The notes: generated by a model from the letters alone, not told the origin. Positions 31,966-41,582 are shown, counted from the stretch's first letter. The stretch is 64,000 nucleotides of DNA from an uncultured Treponema sp. (GCA_947167745.1 CAMVJE010000004.1:6203-70202); one strand, 5' to 3'. Program-made: numbers and translations.

Positions 31966-32658
31966 ATGAAAAAAATCGTTTTAGGAATGTCCGCAATTAT
32001 CGCGGCGGCTTTGTTTTTGAGTTGTGGTTCTACAAAGAACGCTGTAAATATCACTTCTCAGAATGTTAAAATTGAGAGGGTTGACTGGCAGGGTGCAAGC
32101 ACTGGATCAATGCCTCCGGCTTGGCTTGAGGCTGTCACTTCTGGCGATGTCGAAGAAGTTGCAAAAGCCCTCAATGTAGATTCAAAACAGTACAAGGTTT
32201 TCGTTATCAGCAATTCTGGCCCAAATCTTGACTTCCTCAAAACATGGACAGACAATGTTGACGCCGTTTCAGAAGTTTCTGGTTCAATGAGCCGTGTCGT
32301 AGGACAGTCAGTTCAGGCAAATATGACTGGTACAACCGAAGAAGTCCAGAAAAATGTCGATCAGGCAGTAAAAGTTGCTTCAAGTGTTGAACTTATCGGC
32401 CTCGAAAAAAAGGCTTCTTATTGGGTAAAAACCCGCCGCGTAAAAACAGGAGTTACCGAGCCAAAATATGATTCTGACTATGAGCCTTCTGTTTACACAT
32501 ACTATGTCGTTTACATTATGTCAAACGAAGTATTTGACCGCTCATTGCGATCTTCTATGGACCGCGGAATTTCTGAAAATACAGAAAATGCAAGTCTTCT
32601 CAAACAGTTGATTACTGCAAGCCTCGCAAAAACAATCATCCCTGGATATTCGGAGTAA
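31966..32658 (+). CDS. Lipoprotein of unknown function, first gene of the LpoB operon
   Basis: 230 residues; lipobox LFLSC places lipid on Cys20, and AAGGAG precedes the ATG. The mature part begins with STKNAVNITSQ and contains PPAWLEAV, which recalls the LPP20-like lipoproteins, then a helical segment with a Gln/Val-rich stretch (VDQAVKVASSVELIGLEKK) and an aromatic YTYYVVYIMS strand. It is attached to the periplasmic face of the inner or outer membrane. Four lipoprotein genes follow each other with gaps of 3-6 nt or overlaps, so they are surely co-transcribed. Confidence 0.75.
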   Translation: MKKIVLGMSAIIAAALFLSCGSTKNAVNITSQNVKIERVDWQGASTGSMPPAWLEAVTSGDVEEVAKALNVDSKQYKVFVISNSGPNLDFLKTWTDNVDAVSEVSGSMSRVVGQSVQANMTGTTEEVQKNVDQAVKVASSVELIGLEKKASYWVKTRRVKTGVTEPKYDSDYEPSVYTYYVVYIMSNEVFDRSLRSSMDRGISENTENASLLKQLITASLAKTIIPGYSE

Positions 32659-32661
32659 TAC

Positions 32662-33267
32662 ATGAAAAAGTACGCACTCCTTTTTGCTTCCCTCGTATCT
32701 CTTTCACTTATTTCTTGTGGCACAACATCTAATACTGTTGAGAGATATGCGGCTGGAGCCGATGTAAAAGACATCACTGGATATTGGAATGAAAACGATA
32801 TCAAGCAGGTTTGCGAAGAATTAATTTCCGGCTGTATTGCTTCACCGAGGGTTGCCAATTTCAAAACAGAGAAAGGTAAAGCTCCGGTAGCAATTGTGGG
32901 AAAAATTTCAAACAAGAGCAGCGAGCATATTGATACAGCAATGGTGGCAAAACGATTCCAGACAGCGATTATCAATAGCGGTGTAATGGAATTTGTTGCC
33001 GACAGTGAGCAGCGTCTTGAACTTCGTGCCGAAAAAGTCGATCAGGCCGAAAATGCCTATGATACAGCAAAATCAATCGGAAACGAACTCGCCGCAGACT
33101 TTATGCTTCAGGGAACTGTATACTCGCATGTAGATGAATCTTCAACTGAAGCAGTGCGTACATATCAGGTTGATGCTCAGCTTATTGATATTGAATCAAA
33201 CAAGATTCTCTGGCAGGGCGAAAAATCTATCAGCAAGTACATAAAAAAAGCAACAAAAAAACTGTAG
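32662..33267 (+). CDS. LpoB-like penicillin-binding-protein activator lipoprotein
   Basis: 201 residues with lipobox SLISC (Cys19). The mature domain carries the LpoB (PF13036) pattern: GYWNENDIKQVCEELISGCIASPRV, PVAIVGKISNKSSEHIDT, and the TVYSHVDESSTEAVRTYQVDAQLIDIESNKILWQGEKSI sheet. In E. coli, LpoB reaches through the peptidoglycan to activate PBP1b. It lies between a lipoprotein of unknown family and a COG3014-like lipoprotein; this neighbourhood is familiar from gamma-proteobacteria. It starts 3 nt after the preceding stop. Confidence 0.88.
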   Translation: MKKYALLFASLVSLSLISCGTTSNTVERYAAGADVKDITGYWNENDIKQVCEELISGCIASPRVANFKTEKGKAPVAIVGKISNKSSEHIDTAMVAKRFQTAIINSGVMEFVADSEQRLELRAEKVDQAENAYDTAKSIGNELAADFMLQGTVYSHVDESSTEAVRTYQVDAQLIDIESNKILWQGEKSISKYIKKATKKL

Positions 33268-33273
33268 GATTAA

Positions 33274-34809
33274 ATGAAGGATTTGTATTTTTCTATTAAA
33301 AACGCAATATCTTTTATTTTATGCACAAGTGCTTTCTTTTTTGTTTCTTGTGGTTCTACACGACTTTCATCTCCCGAGTATCTTGCCAGGCTTGATTCGG
33401 GAGATTATAAGTCTTGCCTTGACGATATAGAAAAAGCCGGCAAAAAAAAATCTAATCCAGATAAAATCCGTGATAATTTTGATGAAGCTATGATAAGGCA
33501 TTATCAAAAAGATTACGACTCATCCCTTAAAATCCTTAATGCCACAGACCGCCTTATGGACGATGCTGTAACTAAAAGTATCAGCCGGGGCTTTGCATCA
33601 GTCTTTGGAAACGACAATGCTACTGAATATGCCGGTACACCCTACGAATATGTTTATCTGAATATTTTTAATGCACTTAATTACTACAACAAGGGTGATA
33701 TTGAGGAAGCTGCAGTTGAAGTGCGGCGATTAAATGAAAAACAGCGAAAGTGCCTTAATGAATATGGTGAATGGGTTAAAACAAATGACTCAAAAATCGA
33801 AGTTTCAAATACATATAAATTACTCAATTTGGATTCGGCTAAGGTGATTTCTAGTTCACCAAAAAAGCCTTCTGAAGCAGATATTTTCCGTGATTCTGCT
33901 ACAGCGCGATATCTCAGCATTATTTTTGCAATGATGGACGATAGTGTAAACAACAGCTGGAACATTTCTGCGGATAAAGCAACTTTTAAAGCTTTGAACC
34001 CCGCATTTGATATAGATTCTGTGAGTAAAATTTCTGATGGAAAGGGGCGGCTTGATGTACTTGCCTTTACAGGCTTGATTGGACGGAGGGGCGAAAAGCG
34101 GGTCATCATAGGGCCTTTCCCAGGAATACAGTTTCCTGTAGGAAAATCTTTCGTCTTTATTCCACCATTTGATTTGGAATTTGTGTATCCGCAGTTTCCG
34201 GCTCCTCAGGAAAAATTATCTCCCTATGTTGCGCCAACTATAGGCAGAGGGCCGTCTTTTACAATTTATCCTGGCAAAAACGAAATCATTCCAATGCCAA
34301 AAAACCAAATTGCCGGCATAAAATTGATTTTCGAAAAAGGAAGCAATCTTTCCGTAACTGAGAAAAAGTTTTCACTTCTTGAAGATTTTAATTACGCAGT
34401 TCAGCAGGATGTAAATACCAAGGCAAAAAGTGCATATTCCCGAAGTATAGGGCGCAGTTTGATGAAAAAATTTACGGCTGTTACCGGCGCAACTGCAAGT
34501 CTTCTTTTTGCGGAAGAAGGGGTAAAACGGGATGAAAATTTGCTCACTGTAGGAATTTATGTCGCATCATATTTAGCCGCTGCAAAAGCGATTGATCAGG
34601 TTGATAGAACTGAAACTGCTGATATCAGGCAGGTTTATGCCCTTCCAGCTCAATCCTATGCGACTGGGATTGAACTTTTGCCAGGAATTTATTCTTTTAA
34701 AGTTCAATATCTTGGGAAAGATGGTAAAATACTCAAAGAAGAGCATTTTAAAAATATCGAAATAAAAAGCGGAAAAACCGTTTTAGTGGAGTCATCATGT
34801 CAAAAGTAA
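33274..34809 (+). CDS. COG3014-like lipoprotein
   Basis: 511 residues with lipobox FFVSC (Cys26). The N-terminal 200 residues are helical and contain TPR-like features (NYYNKGDIEEAAVEVRRLNEKQRK), preceded by a 70-residue segment with MIRHYQKDYDSSLKIL. The middle has hydrophobic strands ending with PFPGIQFPVGKSFVFIPPFDL, and the C-terminus is beta-rich. This matches the large uncharacterised lipoproteins (COG3014) found beside LpoB. It probably supports peptidoglycan synthesis in the periplasm. It overlaps the next gene by 13 nt. Confidence 0.7.
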   Translation: MKDLYFSIKNAISFILCTSAFFFVSCGSTRLSSPEYLARLDSGDYKSCLDDIEKAGKKKSNPDKIRDNFDEAMIRHYQKDYDSSLKILNATDRLMDDAVTKSISRGFASVFGNDNATEYAGTPYEYVYLNIFNALNYYNKGDIEEAAVEVRRLNEKQRKCLNEYGEWVKTNDSKIEVSNTYKLLNLDSAKVISSSPKKPSEADIFRDSATARYLSIIFAMMDDSVNNSWNISADKATFKALNPAFDIDSVSKISDGKGRLDVLAFTGLIGRRGEKRVIIGPFPGIQFPVGKSFVFIPPFDLEFVYPQFPAPQEKLSPYVAPTIGRGPSFTIYPGKNEIIPMPKNQIAGIKLIFEKGSNLSVTEKKFSLLEDFNYAVQQDVNTKAKSAYSRSIGRSLMKKFTAVTGATASLLFAEEGVKRDENLLTVGIYVASYLAAAKAIDQVDRTETADIRQVYALPAQSYATGIELLPGIYSFKVQYLGKDGKILKEEHFKNIEIKSGKTVLVESSCQK

Positions 34810-35867
34810 GAAGTCTATTTTTATGTTTGTTGCCGGCAATTTTTTTCGGATGTGCTTCTAGCTCAAATGTCTCAAAAACTTCCCAATCAGCAAAAGCTAT
34901 GCCTGACTGGATTCTCGGAACATCTTCAATGTATCCAAAATCTTTTTACCTGACGGGAACAGGCTCGGCTACCGACAAAAAATCTGCTGAACTTGATGCA
35001 ATTAACGAGCTGGTTTCGATTTTCGGGCAGAGCGTATCTTCTGCCGCATCAACTTCACGAAGAATGGAAATGGCTCAAAGCAAGGGAATCGTGGCTTATG
35101 GAGAGGAGTCGTCTATTGATCAGGGGGTTCTTCGTGAAATCAATCAGAATGATGTAATTGCAGTTGAAATTCCTGAATTTTACGAAGAAAAGAGTGAAAA
35201 CAAGTGGTATGCCCTCGCCGTAATGAGTAAATCAAAAGGAAGCCAGATTTATTCGAATATGATTGATAAAAATCAGGCAGAAATCAATTCAATTATTAAT
35301 CAGATAAAAGCCGAAAAAGAACCAAATACAATGATTAATTATTCCAGACTTGATTTTGCAGAAGAGATTTCAAAAATAAACGAGGGATATTTAAAACGTC
35401 TTACAATTTTAAATCCCGAAGCAGCCAGAAAGTATGATTCAATATACACGGCGGTTCAAATTCATAAAATGAAGTCTGACATGGCGGCAAAAATCCCTGT
35501 TTGTGTTAAAGTTGATAATGATTCGGACGGCCGGGTAGCCAAAGCTTTTCAGGAAGTGATGGCTTCTTACGGCTTTAATACTACACTTGGTTCAAACGAG
35601 CGTTATGCAATCAAATGCAATATTCTTTTCTTTCAGCGCGAAAGCTCAGATAACAAGACAAAATTCTGCGAATATGTTGCTGACTGTACATTAAACGATA
35701 CTTTTACAGGCGAAACCCTTGTTCCTCTGGGAATCAACGGGCGGGAAGGTTCTCCGACTTATCAAAATGCAGAAGTCCGTGCCAAGCAAAAGATTTCATC
35801 AAGAATAAAAAATGATTTTTCTAAGAGTTTCAAAAGCTATTTAGGTGATTTTTCTAAAGCCTTTTAA
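34797..35867 (+). CDS. LPP20-family lipoprotein
   Basis: 356 residues; lipobox FFGC (Cys19). PDWILGTSSMYPKSFYLTGTGSATDKKSAELDAINELVSIFG is the LPP20 opening (a PxW turn, then GxG and an Ala-rich helix); the second half ends in an RVAKAFQEVMASYGFNTT-type domain and may bind another protein. It is the fourth lipoprotein in this operon, overlapping the COG3014-like gene by 13 nt. Lpp20-type proteins form outer-membrane-associated complexes, but no definite role is known. Confidence 0.75.
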   Translation: MSKVRSLFLCLLPAIFFGCASSSNVSKTSQSAKAMPDWILGTSSMYPKSFYLTGTGSATDKKSAELDAINELVSIFGQSVSSAASTSRRMEMAQSKGIVAYGEESSIDQGVLREINQNDVIAVEIPEFYEEKSENKWYALAVMSKSKGSQIYSNMIDKNQAEINSIINQIKAEKEPNTMINYSRLDFAEEISKINEGYLKRLTILNPEAARKYDSIYTAVQIHKMKSDMAAKIPVCVKVDNDSDGRVAKAFQEVMASYGFNTTLGSNERYAIKCNILFFQRESSDNKTKFCEYVADCTLNDTFTGETLVPLGINGREGSPTYQNAEVRAKQKISSRIKNDFSKSFKSYLGDFSKAF

Positions 35868-35899
35868 AATTATTTTTTGCATGATTAGTACTTTTGGTT

Positions 35900-35905
35900 T
35901 ACAAT
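35900..35905 (+). promoter_or_regulatory. -10-like hexamer TACAAT close to the nnr start
   Basis: TACAAT ends 9 nt before the ATG at 35915; no Shine-Dalgarno sequence. Confidence 0.35.
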
Positions 35906-35914
35906 TTAAGTACC

Positions 35915-37396
35915 ATGCAAAAGTTATATACAGAGACTCAAAAAATTGATGCATCCTGTCGTGCTTCCTACGGTCTGACAGAAGAAATAATGATGGAAAA
36001 TGCCGCAATTGCTCTGGAAAATGCAGTTCGGGATCCATACCCAATAAGCGGTGAGAGACGCAAACCTCAAAAAGTTTTAATTCTTTGCGGCTGTGGCAAC
36101 AATGGTGCTGACGGCTACACCCTCTCTCGTCGGCTTCGTTTTGATTATGATGTAAGTGTAATTCAATTTACAGAGCCAAAGTCTTCTTTATGCAGACTTC
36201 AAGCAGAAAGGGCAGAAAAATGTGGTGTGCGTTTTGTTTTACGGGAAGATTTATCTTTTTATGACCTCCGTTTTACAGATGTTATCGTTGATTGTGTCTT
36301 TGGAAGCGGATTCCACGGCGAATTAGACGGAAAGATTCAAGAATCAATGGCTGACATGAATGCATGTGAGTGCTTTAAGATTGCTTGTGATGTTCCTTCT
36401 GGGCTTCGAGAAGATGGTACTGTAACCGAGGGCGCTTTTGTTGCTGATTTAACTGTTACAATGGGTGCCCTAAAAACCTGCCTGTACAGTGACATGGCAA
36501 AAGATTACGTCGGAACAATATTTTGTGCTGATTTAGGTGTAAACCGCCGTTTATATGAAAATTCAAACAATTCAAATCTTGTGAAGGGCATGCTGCTCGA
36601 AGAAAGTGATTTAATGCTTCCTCACAGACCCCTCTGCAATGTGAATAAAGGTTCTTTTGGTCATGTTGTGATTGCTTCTGGCGAAAAGCAGGGAGCTGCT
36701 GCGATTGCTGGTTCTGCGGCCCTTCGTTTTGGAGCCGGTTTAGTTACATTGGTTCACAAACAAGTTTCAAAAAAAGGTCTGGATATTTTCCCGGAACTGA
36801 TGGTTTCTTCTGAAATTCCCGAAAAAACAACGGCTCTTGCATTTGGAATGGGGCTGGGTGTAAAAGACGAAACAATCCAGCCATATTTTGATTATCTATT
36901 AGAGCACACTAATATTAAGTGCGTGATTGATGCTGATGCATGCCATTCTTCAAATCTTAAGAGCTTCCTCGAAAAGCGGGAAGAGGGCATAGTTCTTACA
37001 CCCCATCCAAGAGAATTTAAATCGATTCTCAAGAATTGTGATTTAGGCGATTTTTCTATTGAGGAGATTGTTGTAAGGCGTATGGAACTGGTCGAAAAAT
37101 TCTGCCGTAAATTCCCCAAAAAGACAATCATACTGAAGGGGGCAAATTCACTTATTGCACATTTTGACGGCCATAATTATAAACTTTTCGTAAATCCTTT
37201 TGGCCGCCCTTGCCTTGCTAAAGGTGGAAGCGGAGATGTTTTGAGCGGTATGGTTGTGGCTTTGCTTGCCCAGCATCGAAAGACACTGGACGCTGCTATA
37301 ACTGCTTCTCTGGCACATTCTCTTGCATCACAAAAAATCAAATGTGATTTTGCAATGACTCCCTATGATTTAATGCAGGCTGTAAGTGAAATTTAG
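35915..37396 (+). CDS. nnr: Bifunctional NAD(P)H-hydrate epimerase / ADP-dependent dehydratase
   Basis: 493 residues from the ATG at 35915 (MQKLYTETQ); the frame extends upstream but lacks a site there. The N-terminal YjeF_N epimerase domain (residues 1-215) shows CGCGNNGADGYTLSRRL and DCVFGSGFHGEL; the C-terminal carbohydrate-kinase-like dehydratase domain (225-490) shows NKGSFGHVVIASG, DADACHS, LTPHPREFKS and the ATP site KGGSGDVLSGMV. Together they repair hydrated NADH and NADPH in the cytoplasm. The fused form is common in bacteria. The 3' end overlaps the convergent rluA-like gene by 4 nt. Confidence 0.93.
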   Translation: MQKLYTETQKIDASCRASYGLTEEIMMENAAIALENAVRDPYPISGERRKPQKVLILCGCGNNGADGYTLSRRLRFDYDVSVIQFTEPKSSLCRLQAERAEKCGVRFVLREDLSFYDLRFTDVIVDCVFGSGFHGELDGKIQESMADMNACECFKIACDVPSGLREDGTVTEGAFVADLTVTMGALKTCLYSDMAKDYVGTIFCADLGVNRRLYENSNNSNLVKGMLLEESDLMLPHRPLCNVNKGSFGHVVIASGEKQGAAAIAGSAALRFGAGLVTLVHKQVSKKGLDIFPELMVSSEIPEKTTALAFGMGLGVKDETIQPYFDYLLEHTNIKCVIDADACHSSNLKSFLEKREEGIVLTPHPREFKSILKNCDLGDFSIEEIVVRRMELVEKFCRKFPKKTIILKGANSLIAHFDGHNYKLFVNPFGRPCLAKGGSGDVLSGMVVALLAQHRKTLDAAITASLAHSLASQKIKCDFAMTPYDLMQAVSEI

Positions 37397-38169
37397 CGAT
37401 GTTTTCCCTGCTCAATAAAATTCATGTGGGCTTTATCCTTTGCACTCAGCCGTTTTGGTCCCAGTGTAAAGGATTCTGTTTTTTTAAAGGAATCACCCTT
37501 TTCAACATAAGATTTCCATTCTGCAGGTTCAGCTTCTTCAAAATGTAATTTTTCGCCGGTTACAGGGTGGATGAATTCAAGAGTGCGCGCATGTAGACAA
37601 AGCCGTCCAAAATGATCTGTTTTTGCCCGATAGTTTTTATCTCCAGCGAGAGGATAACCTTTTGATGCAAGATGCGCACGGATTTGGTTTTTCTTGCCTG
37701 TATCCAGGGAAAGTTCAAAAAGTGTATGCGTTTTTCCCCTAAGAATTGTTTTATAGTTTGTGCGGGCAGTTACGCTTTTTTCATTATTCTTTGCGACATA
37801 GCCGATATTGTATGCATTAAAAGAAAGCTCTTCATCTATAAGACCACTGGCAGGAAGATAATGGTGTGGATTTTTTGGGTTTTCTGCAACAGCCCGATAT
37901 AATCGTTCGGTGACCATATCATGCCAGTTATCCATTAATTTTTTTTGGGCATTTTCTGTCAGGGCGAACATCATCAGACCGCTTGTTTCTCTGTCGAGAC
38001 GATGAACTGGGAAGGGGCGGTGTTTTGCGGAGTAAGAGCCATTTTTACGCATAATGTCTTCAAGAAGTCCCAGAGCGGATTTATCTTTCTTTTGATTTGG
38101 TACGCTCAGAAGACCGGCCGGTTTATTGATTACGACGATATATTCATCTTCAAAGAGGATTTTTATCAT
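37393..38169 (-). CDS. RluA-family pseudouridine synthase
   Basis: 258 residues. The catalytic Asp lies in HRLDRETSGLMMFA (about residue 55), preceded by INKPAGLLSVPNQ; KKNQIRAHLASKGYPLAGDKNYR is the second family signature. It converts uridines to pseudouridine in rRNA or tRNA. No S4 domain is present, so it belongs to the shorter group (RluA/TruC type). The start at 38169 has a TATCAT 8 nt upstream. A polar C-terminal tail (LGPKRLSAKDKAHMNFIEQGKHR) is extra. It is divergent from the cyclase at 38217, and its end overlaps nnr. Confidence 0.88.
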   Translation of the reverse strand: MIKILFEDEYIVVINKPAGLLSVPNQKKDKSALGLLEDIMRKNGSYSAKHRPFPVHRLDRETSGLMMFALTENAQKKLMDNWHDMVTERLYRAVAENPKNPHHYLPASGLIDEELSFNAYNIGYVAKNNEKSVTARTNYKTILRGKTHTLFELSLDTGKKNQIRAHLASKGYPLAGDKNYRAKTDHFGRLCLHARTLEFIHPVTGEKLHFEEAEPAEWKSYVEKGDSFKKTESFTLGPKRLSAKDKAHMNFIEQGKHR

Positions 38170-38202
38170 AATATGAGATGATAGCGAAAAAAACGAAAAT
38201 TT

Positions 38203-38208
38203 GATACT
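38203..38208 (+). promoter_or_regulatory. -10-like hexamer GATACT close to the cyclase start
   Basis: GATACT ends 8 nt before a GTG start codon (38217), with no Shine-Dalgarno sequence. Confidence 0.35.
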
Positions 38209-38216
38209 ATTTATTT

Positions 38217-40490
38217 GTGGGATTGGGATATTTTAAGACTAAAGAATTCAAAAAAGATTTCGCTAAATACGCTCAGCGTTTTGTACCGGTTCTGGTGCTT
38301 TTTATACTTTTTCTGGCTCCTATAAGCATCGCTTCGCTTAATTTGTACGAAGACACTTCCGAAATTATAAAAATTTTCTGCTTTAAGCTTCCATTTGATA
38401 AAAATCTGAATCTTGATTTAGGACCTGTAAGACTATTACTTTGGCTGATTTATTTTCTGCCTGTGAGCATAATTTTTTCCCTTGTAAATTTTATTCTTGA
38501 AAAAAAGGGATTCAGGTATTATCCGCGAATTGAATATTATGCAACACTTTTTTCTTTTTCAGTTTACATTTTCTGTGCATTTGTCTGCCTCATCGAAAAT
38601 GCAAATTCCTTACAGTGGTTTTTCAGGCTTCCACACTACATTTATGTTTTGTTTTTACTTTCCTTTGCCGAGCATGCATATCTTTCATGCCGGGGAATTC
38701 TGTATCTCAGGGCATCAAATCCTGAATATGTGGAATACCGAAATGTCCGCGATGAAAACTCTGCCTACAAAAACCGTCTGTCAATAAAAACAAAATTCAC
38801 TTTTGTCATTACTGGAGTAATTGCCATCATCCTTATTGCCTTTATGCTCCTGATTCTTACCAGTTACAAAAAAATGTTTATTGAGGCTGTAAGTGATGTC
38901 GGACGCGCTCAAGCTGAACAGACAGCGGCTGTTTATGATTCAGCTGAAGGAAAATATGAAAAAATCGCAGCTTTTTTTGATGAACAAAGGACAGCAAATA
39001 ATTACGCTGAAACACCATTTGAACGAATTGATATTATAATCGCTGCACGAGCCGAGCCAGGTGTTTTTCTAGAAACCTGGGAACAGGCTGGAGAATTGCC
39101 GGATTTTAATACTTTTGCTTATACGACAGGCCGGCCAAAGCAGATTGATGAAAGTGAGAAAATCATCACTCAAGAGCAGGCAAAAGACTACCTTAGAAGA
39201 TACAAAAACGGTTCTTACAAAAAAGAGTATGTTGCTGGAAAAATCGGCCGCACATGTAAATACATTTATCCAGTTACCTTTACCCGAAAAGCTGGGCATA
39301 AATTAGTTGGATTTACTGTCGTCACTTATAAAGAGCAGGTTCTTATGCGCCAGTATTTCCGCACAAAGATTTTTGTCTTCACTGTAATCACGATATTCCT
39401 CTATTTGACAGTGATTTTTTCAATTCTTCTTTCTGACTTCATATTCAACCCTCTGCTTTTTCTGCGAAAAAATGTTCGAAAAACATCCCGCTCAATCGAA
39501 AAAATCCTCAAAGGAAGCTCAAGGAATTCAGCTTCGGCAGTTAAATTTTCTGACACAATTAAAACCAAAGATGAAATAAAAGATTTATCTCTTGAAATCG
39601 GAGAGATGGTCGGGCTTATTAGGGGAATGATGCCCTATGTCTCATTTTCTACGCTGCAGCATGCAGACAAAAGCGGTGAAGAATCATCAAAAAAGAGTAC
39701 GAGCGCCAGAGATTTATGTTTCCTGTTTACAGATATCAGGGGATTTACAGCTCTCTGCGAGGGAATGCCACCAAAAAAGGTTGTGGAACTTTTAAATCAC
39801 TACCTGGATATTGAAACTCAAATTATTCTTGATAATGGTGGCGATATTGATAAATATGTCGGAGATGAAATGATGGCATTTTTTGCCGGCCCCCGAAAAG
39901 AAATTAATGCTTGCAAAGCTGCTATGCAGATTCGTGCATCTATGCGTGAGCAGCAAAAGCTCTCAATGGAAGAGGGGCTTACCTATGTCTCAATAGGAAT
40001 TGGAATCAATACGGGCGAAGTCATTTTTGGCTCAGTTGGTTCACGCACTCGAAAAGACTTCACTTCAATTGGTGATACTGTAAATCTTGCAGCCCGACTT
40101 GAAAGCGCGAACAAAGCTTATGGCTCAAAATCAATCATAACTGAAGCCGTTTATCAGAAACTGCGAGGAATGTTCATTTGCCGGGAACTTGATTTTATCA
40201 CTGTAAAGGGCAAAACTGAACCAGTAAGAATTTATGAAATCCTTCAGCAGAAAAGCAATGCCGATAAAAACAATGCAACAGCAAAACTTACAGAAATCAA
40301 GGAACTTTTCGAAAAAGGTCTGGAATTTTATCGTCAGCAAGAATGGGCTTCAAGCGAGAAATGTTTCAATGAATGTGCCTTAAAGTATAACGATTTGCCG
40401 TCTGTGGTGTTTTTAGATAGAATAAGACATTTCAAAAATAATCCGCCACCTGTTGATTGGGACGGAGTTTTTAAAATGTCAGTAAAGTAG
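38217..40490 (+). CDS. Membrane-bound class III adenylate/guanylate cyclase
   Basis: 757 residues from a GTG. About four membrane helices cover residues 20-165, a fifth is near 200-225, an extracytoplasmic sensor region extends to about 375, and a sixth helix plus HAMP-like region (to about 460) leads to the cyclase domain, residues 495-680. Metal-binding Asp residues are in FLFTDIRGFT and KYVGDEMMAFFAG; GINTGEVIFGSVGSRTRKDFTSIGDTVNLAARLES holds the transition-state residues. The last about 70 residues form a TPR-like helix pair. It makes a cyclic nucleotide on an outside signal. It sits 7 nt upstream of the thioesterase-LolA-MMPL genes, so it may regulate or belong to that operon. Confidence 0.85.
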   Translation: MGLGYFKTKEFKKDFAKYAQRFVPVLVLFILFLAPISIASLNLYEDTSEIIKIFCFKLPFDKNLNLDLGPVRLLLWLIYFLPVSIIFSLVNFILEKKGFRYYPRIEYYATLFSFSVYIFCAFVCLIENANSLQWFFRLPHYIYVLFLLSFAEHAYLSCRGILYLRASNPEYVEYRNVRDENSAYKNRLSIKTKFTFVITGVIAIILIAFMLLILTSYKKMFIEAVSDVGRAQAEQTAAVYDSAEGKYEKIAAFFDEQRTANNYAETPFERIDIIIAARAEPGVFLETWEQAGELPDFNTFAYTTGRPKQIDESEKIITQEQAKDYLRRYKNGSYKKEYVAGKIGRTCKYIYPVTFTRKAGHKLVGFTVVTYKEQVLMRQYFRTKIFVFTVITIFLYLTVIFSILLSDFIFNPLLFLRKNVRKTSRSIEKILKGSSRNSASAVKFSDTIKTKDEIKDLSLEIGEMVGLIRGMMPYVSFSTLQHADKSGEESSKKSTSARDLCFLFTDIRGFTALCEGMPPKKVVELLNHYLDIETQIILDNGGDIDKYVGDEMMAFFAGPRKEINACKAAMQIRASMREQQKLSMEEGLTYVSIGIGINTGEVIFGSVGSRTRKDFTSIGDTVNLAARLESANKAYGSKSIITEAVYQKLRGMFICRELDFITVKGKTEPVRIYEILQQKSNADKNNATAKLTEIKELFEKGLEFYRQQEWASSEKCFNECALKYNDLPSVVFLDRIRHFKNNPPPVDWDGVFKMSVK

Positions 40491-40497
40491 GTGACTT

Positions 40498-40926
40498 ATG
40501 AATCTTGAGACAGAGACTGAATTTAAAATCGATTTTAATGATTGTGATCCAATGCGTATTGTCTGGCACGGCAATTACATTAACTACTTTGAACGGGCCA
40601 GATGTGCGCTTCTTGATAAAATTGGCTACAACTACATCGAAATGGAAAAGTCTGGATATCTTTTTCCGGTAACTGAAGTAAAAGCAAAATACATGCACTC
40701 GCTTCGATTTGGAGACACATGTCGGGCAAAAGCAATTCTCGTTGAGTATGAAAACATGATAAAAATTAATTTTGAGTTGTATAATGCGAAGACCGGAGAA
40801 CTTACCACCAAAGGAACGGTCAGCCAGATGTGTGTTGAAGCTGCCACGGGAGAGACTCAGTTTGTCTGTCCAAAATGCTGGATCGAAAAAGTAGAAAAAT
40901 TCCTTGCCAAAGGAGGCCTAAATTGA
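40498..40926 (+). CDS. Hotdog-fold acyl-CoA/ACP thioesterase (4HBT type)
   Basis: 142 residues of the YbgC/4-hydroxybenzoyl-CoA thioesterase family; FNDCDPMRIVWHGNYINYFERAR includes the catalytic Asp and the HGNY turn. It would release acyl chains from a carrier in the cytoplasm. The C-terminus carries CPKCWIEK, a Cys pair not usual in the family. The gene starts 7 nt after the cyclase and overlaps the lolA start (TTGA). This gene order (thioesterase, LolA, MMPL exporter) is known from aryl-polyene clusters, where the thioesterase is called ApeK-like. Confidence 0.82.
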   Translation: MNLETETEFKIDFNDCDPMRIVWHGNYINYFERARCALLDKIGYNYIEMEKSGYLFPVTEVKAKYMHSLRFGDTCRAKAILVEYENMIKINFELYNAKTGELTTKGTVSQMCVEAATGETQFVCPKCWIEKVEKFLAKGGLN

Positions 40927-41582
40927 TAAAAGAAATATTCAGCCTTAAAAAGACTTTTTTGATGTTTTTGGCACTTGCCTGCACCGCAAGTTCATTTTCT
41001 GACTCTCCAGCGCAGGAGTCAGCCGAAAAAGATGAGAAAGGCCTTGAAAAAGTATGCCAGGTGATTTCTTCAAAAAAGATTACAAAAGGTGACTTCAAAC
41101 AGAACAAACTCATCAAAAGGTTAAAAAGAGAGATGGCTTCCGAAGGAGTTTTTATTATTTCAGCGGAAGACGGAATTTTGTGGGAAACGGAAAGGCCTTA
41201 TTATTCTGCTATGGCTATGACAAAAAGCGCAATCATACAGACAAATGCAAAAGGCAAAAAAACTGTTTTAAGTTCAAATTCCAATGCAACCTTCGAACAA
41301 TTCGCTACGGTTCTTTCATCTGTTTTTACTGGAAATTCAAATAGTCTATTAGAAAACTTTGAAGTAGAATTTGTTGGAACGACGGATAATTGGAACATTA
41401 ATCTTAAGCCCAAAAATTCAACTGTAAAAAATTTTGTTTCAGAAATCGAGATGGCTGGCAAAATTTCAATTGACAGAATGACAATTCATGAGCCGAATGG
41501 AGATTTTGTCCGTTATGAATTCATGAATCACATTTATCCGGAAAATCTCACCGACGAAGAAAAATCTTACTTTAAGCCATGA
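40923..41582 (+). CDS. LolA-family lipid carrier of an exporter operon
   Basis: 219 residues from a TTG that overlaps the thioesterase stop; AAAGGAGG lies 6 nt upstream, which decides this start over the longer frame from 40875. A signal peptide (residues 10-28, LMFLALACTASSFS) is followed by a LolA-like body: KKITKGDFKQNKLIKRLKR, GILWETERPYYSAM, TVKNFVSEIEMAG. It would carry a hydrophobic product across the periplasm. It overlaps the MMPL gene start by 4 nt (ATGA). It is distinct from the TP0789-like protein at 17704. Confidence 0.85.
   Translation: MIKEIFSLKKTFLMFLALACTASSFSDSPAQESAEKDEKGLEKVCQVISSKKITKGDFKQNKLIKRLKREMASEGVFIISAEDGILWETERPYYSAMAMTKSAIIQTNAKGKKTVLSSNSNATFEQFATVLSSVFTGNSNSLLENFEVEFVGTTDNWNINLKPKNSTVKNFVSEIEMAGKISIDRMTIHEPNGDFVRYEFMNHIYPENLTDEEKSYFKP

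Noticed and set aside
40875..40922. Longer start for the LolA gene of the exporter operon
   Set aside because: AAAGGAGG and the TTGA overlap at 40923 fix the start, and the extension would precede the signal peptide.
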